DNA of 40,178 nucleotides, taken from contig BFEA01000138.1 of the NCBI GenBank assembly GCA_003427395.1, forward strand, positions 1,171,761 through 1,211,938, given 5' to 3'. This DNA comes from Chara braunii. Taxonomy: Eukaryota > Streptophyta > Charophyceae > Charales > Characeae. The notes below the pieces were generated by a model. The model searched no databases. It saw nothing but the letters and a program-made list of their open reading frames with translations, and had not been told where the DNA came from. Shown piece after piece: positions 40,160-40,178 of this stretch. The position numbers were made by a program, and so were the translations under genes. The stretch's first letter is position 1. Every line of letters begins with the position of its first letter.

Positions 40160-40178
40160 CTTTTTTTTTTTTTTTTTT
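40160..40178. repeat. Poly-T at the window edge
   Basis: A terminal T-run follows a long CT-rich stretch (40,085-40,160). Confidence 0.85.

Noticed and set aside
32506-40178. Paired LTRs around the Gypsy element
   Set aside because: Manual comparison of both flanks found no long direct repeat; the right LTR may be cut by the window edge.
1-40178. CRISPR array, bacterial operon or prophage
   Set aside because: The tandem repeats found lack unique spacers, and everything recognised is eukaryotic.

Overview
This is a repeat-rich nuclear window from a eukaryote in the green lineage. The evidence is a plant-type U-box E3 ligase gene split by a 4.8-kb intron, plant-type U6 snRNA copies, an L1-like LINE and a Ty3/Gypsy element with a chromodomain-like C-terminus. 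GC content looks balanced, with many CT, CA, TA and T tracts. Long introns and dense small foldback elements suggest a large streptophyte genome. A charophyte alga such as Chara is my guess, not something the sequence proves.

Layout. 1-8,000: short mobile debris: a head-to-head pair of decayed hammerhead-ribozyme copies (97-390), a foldback family with copies at 453-563 and 7,493-7,599, two U6 retrocopies (one holding a 56-bp nested retro-insertion), and a cluster of five GGTCCC-ended foldbacks (3,928-5,708), one a perfect 73-bp palindrome. 8,067-14,142 (minus): two exons of a UND/U-box/ARM E3 ligase, joined by a splice that works in phase; the 3' exons lie outside the window. Its intron holds an antisense LINE 3' fragment and a third hairpin family. 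14,200-23,200: mostly non-coding, with a 31-bp minisatellite, segmental duplications, long microsatellites and a U6 retrocopy with target-site duplications. 23,200-27,657 (plus): a decayed LINE (endonuclease, RT, zinc-knuckle C-terminus) ending at a TA microsatellite. 27,715-28,923 (minus): a long ORF with a Josephin-like region. 29,240-29,640: tandemly duplicated U6 copies. 30,280-30,720: a tRNA-like SINE head, then a complete type III hammerhead ribozyme in a short element ending in TATATA. 33,687-39,375 (minus): a broken Ty3/Gypsy element, with a cluster of TTGACC boxes upstream.

Best candidate for an undescribed system: a small family of hammerhead-bearing elements (one intact ribozyme, three decayed copies) with TA-rich tails. 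The tail resembles the 3' end of the resident LINE, which suggests LINE-driven mobility. The same LINE-type machinery, nicking at TTTT/AA, probably made the six U6 copies. The ribozyme fold is read directly from base pairing; the LINE partnership is inference.
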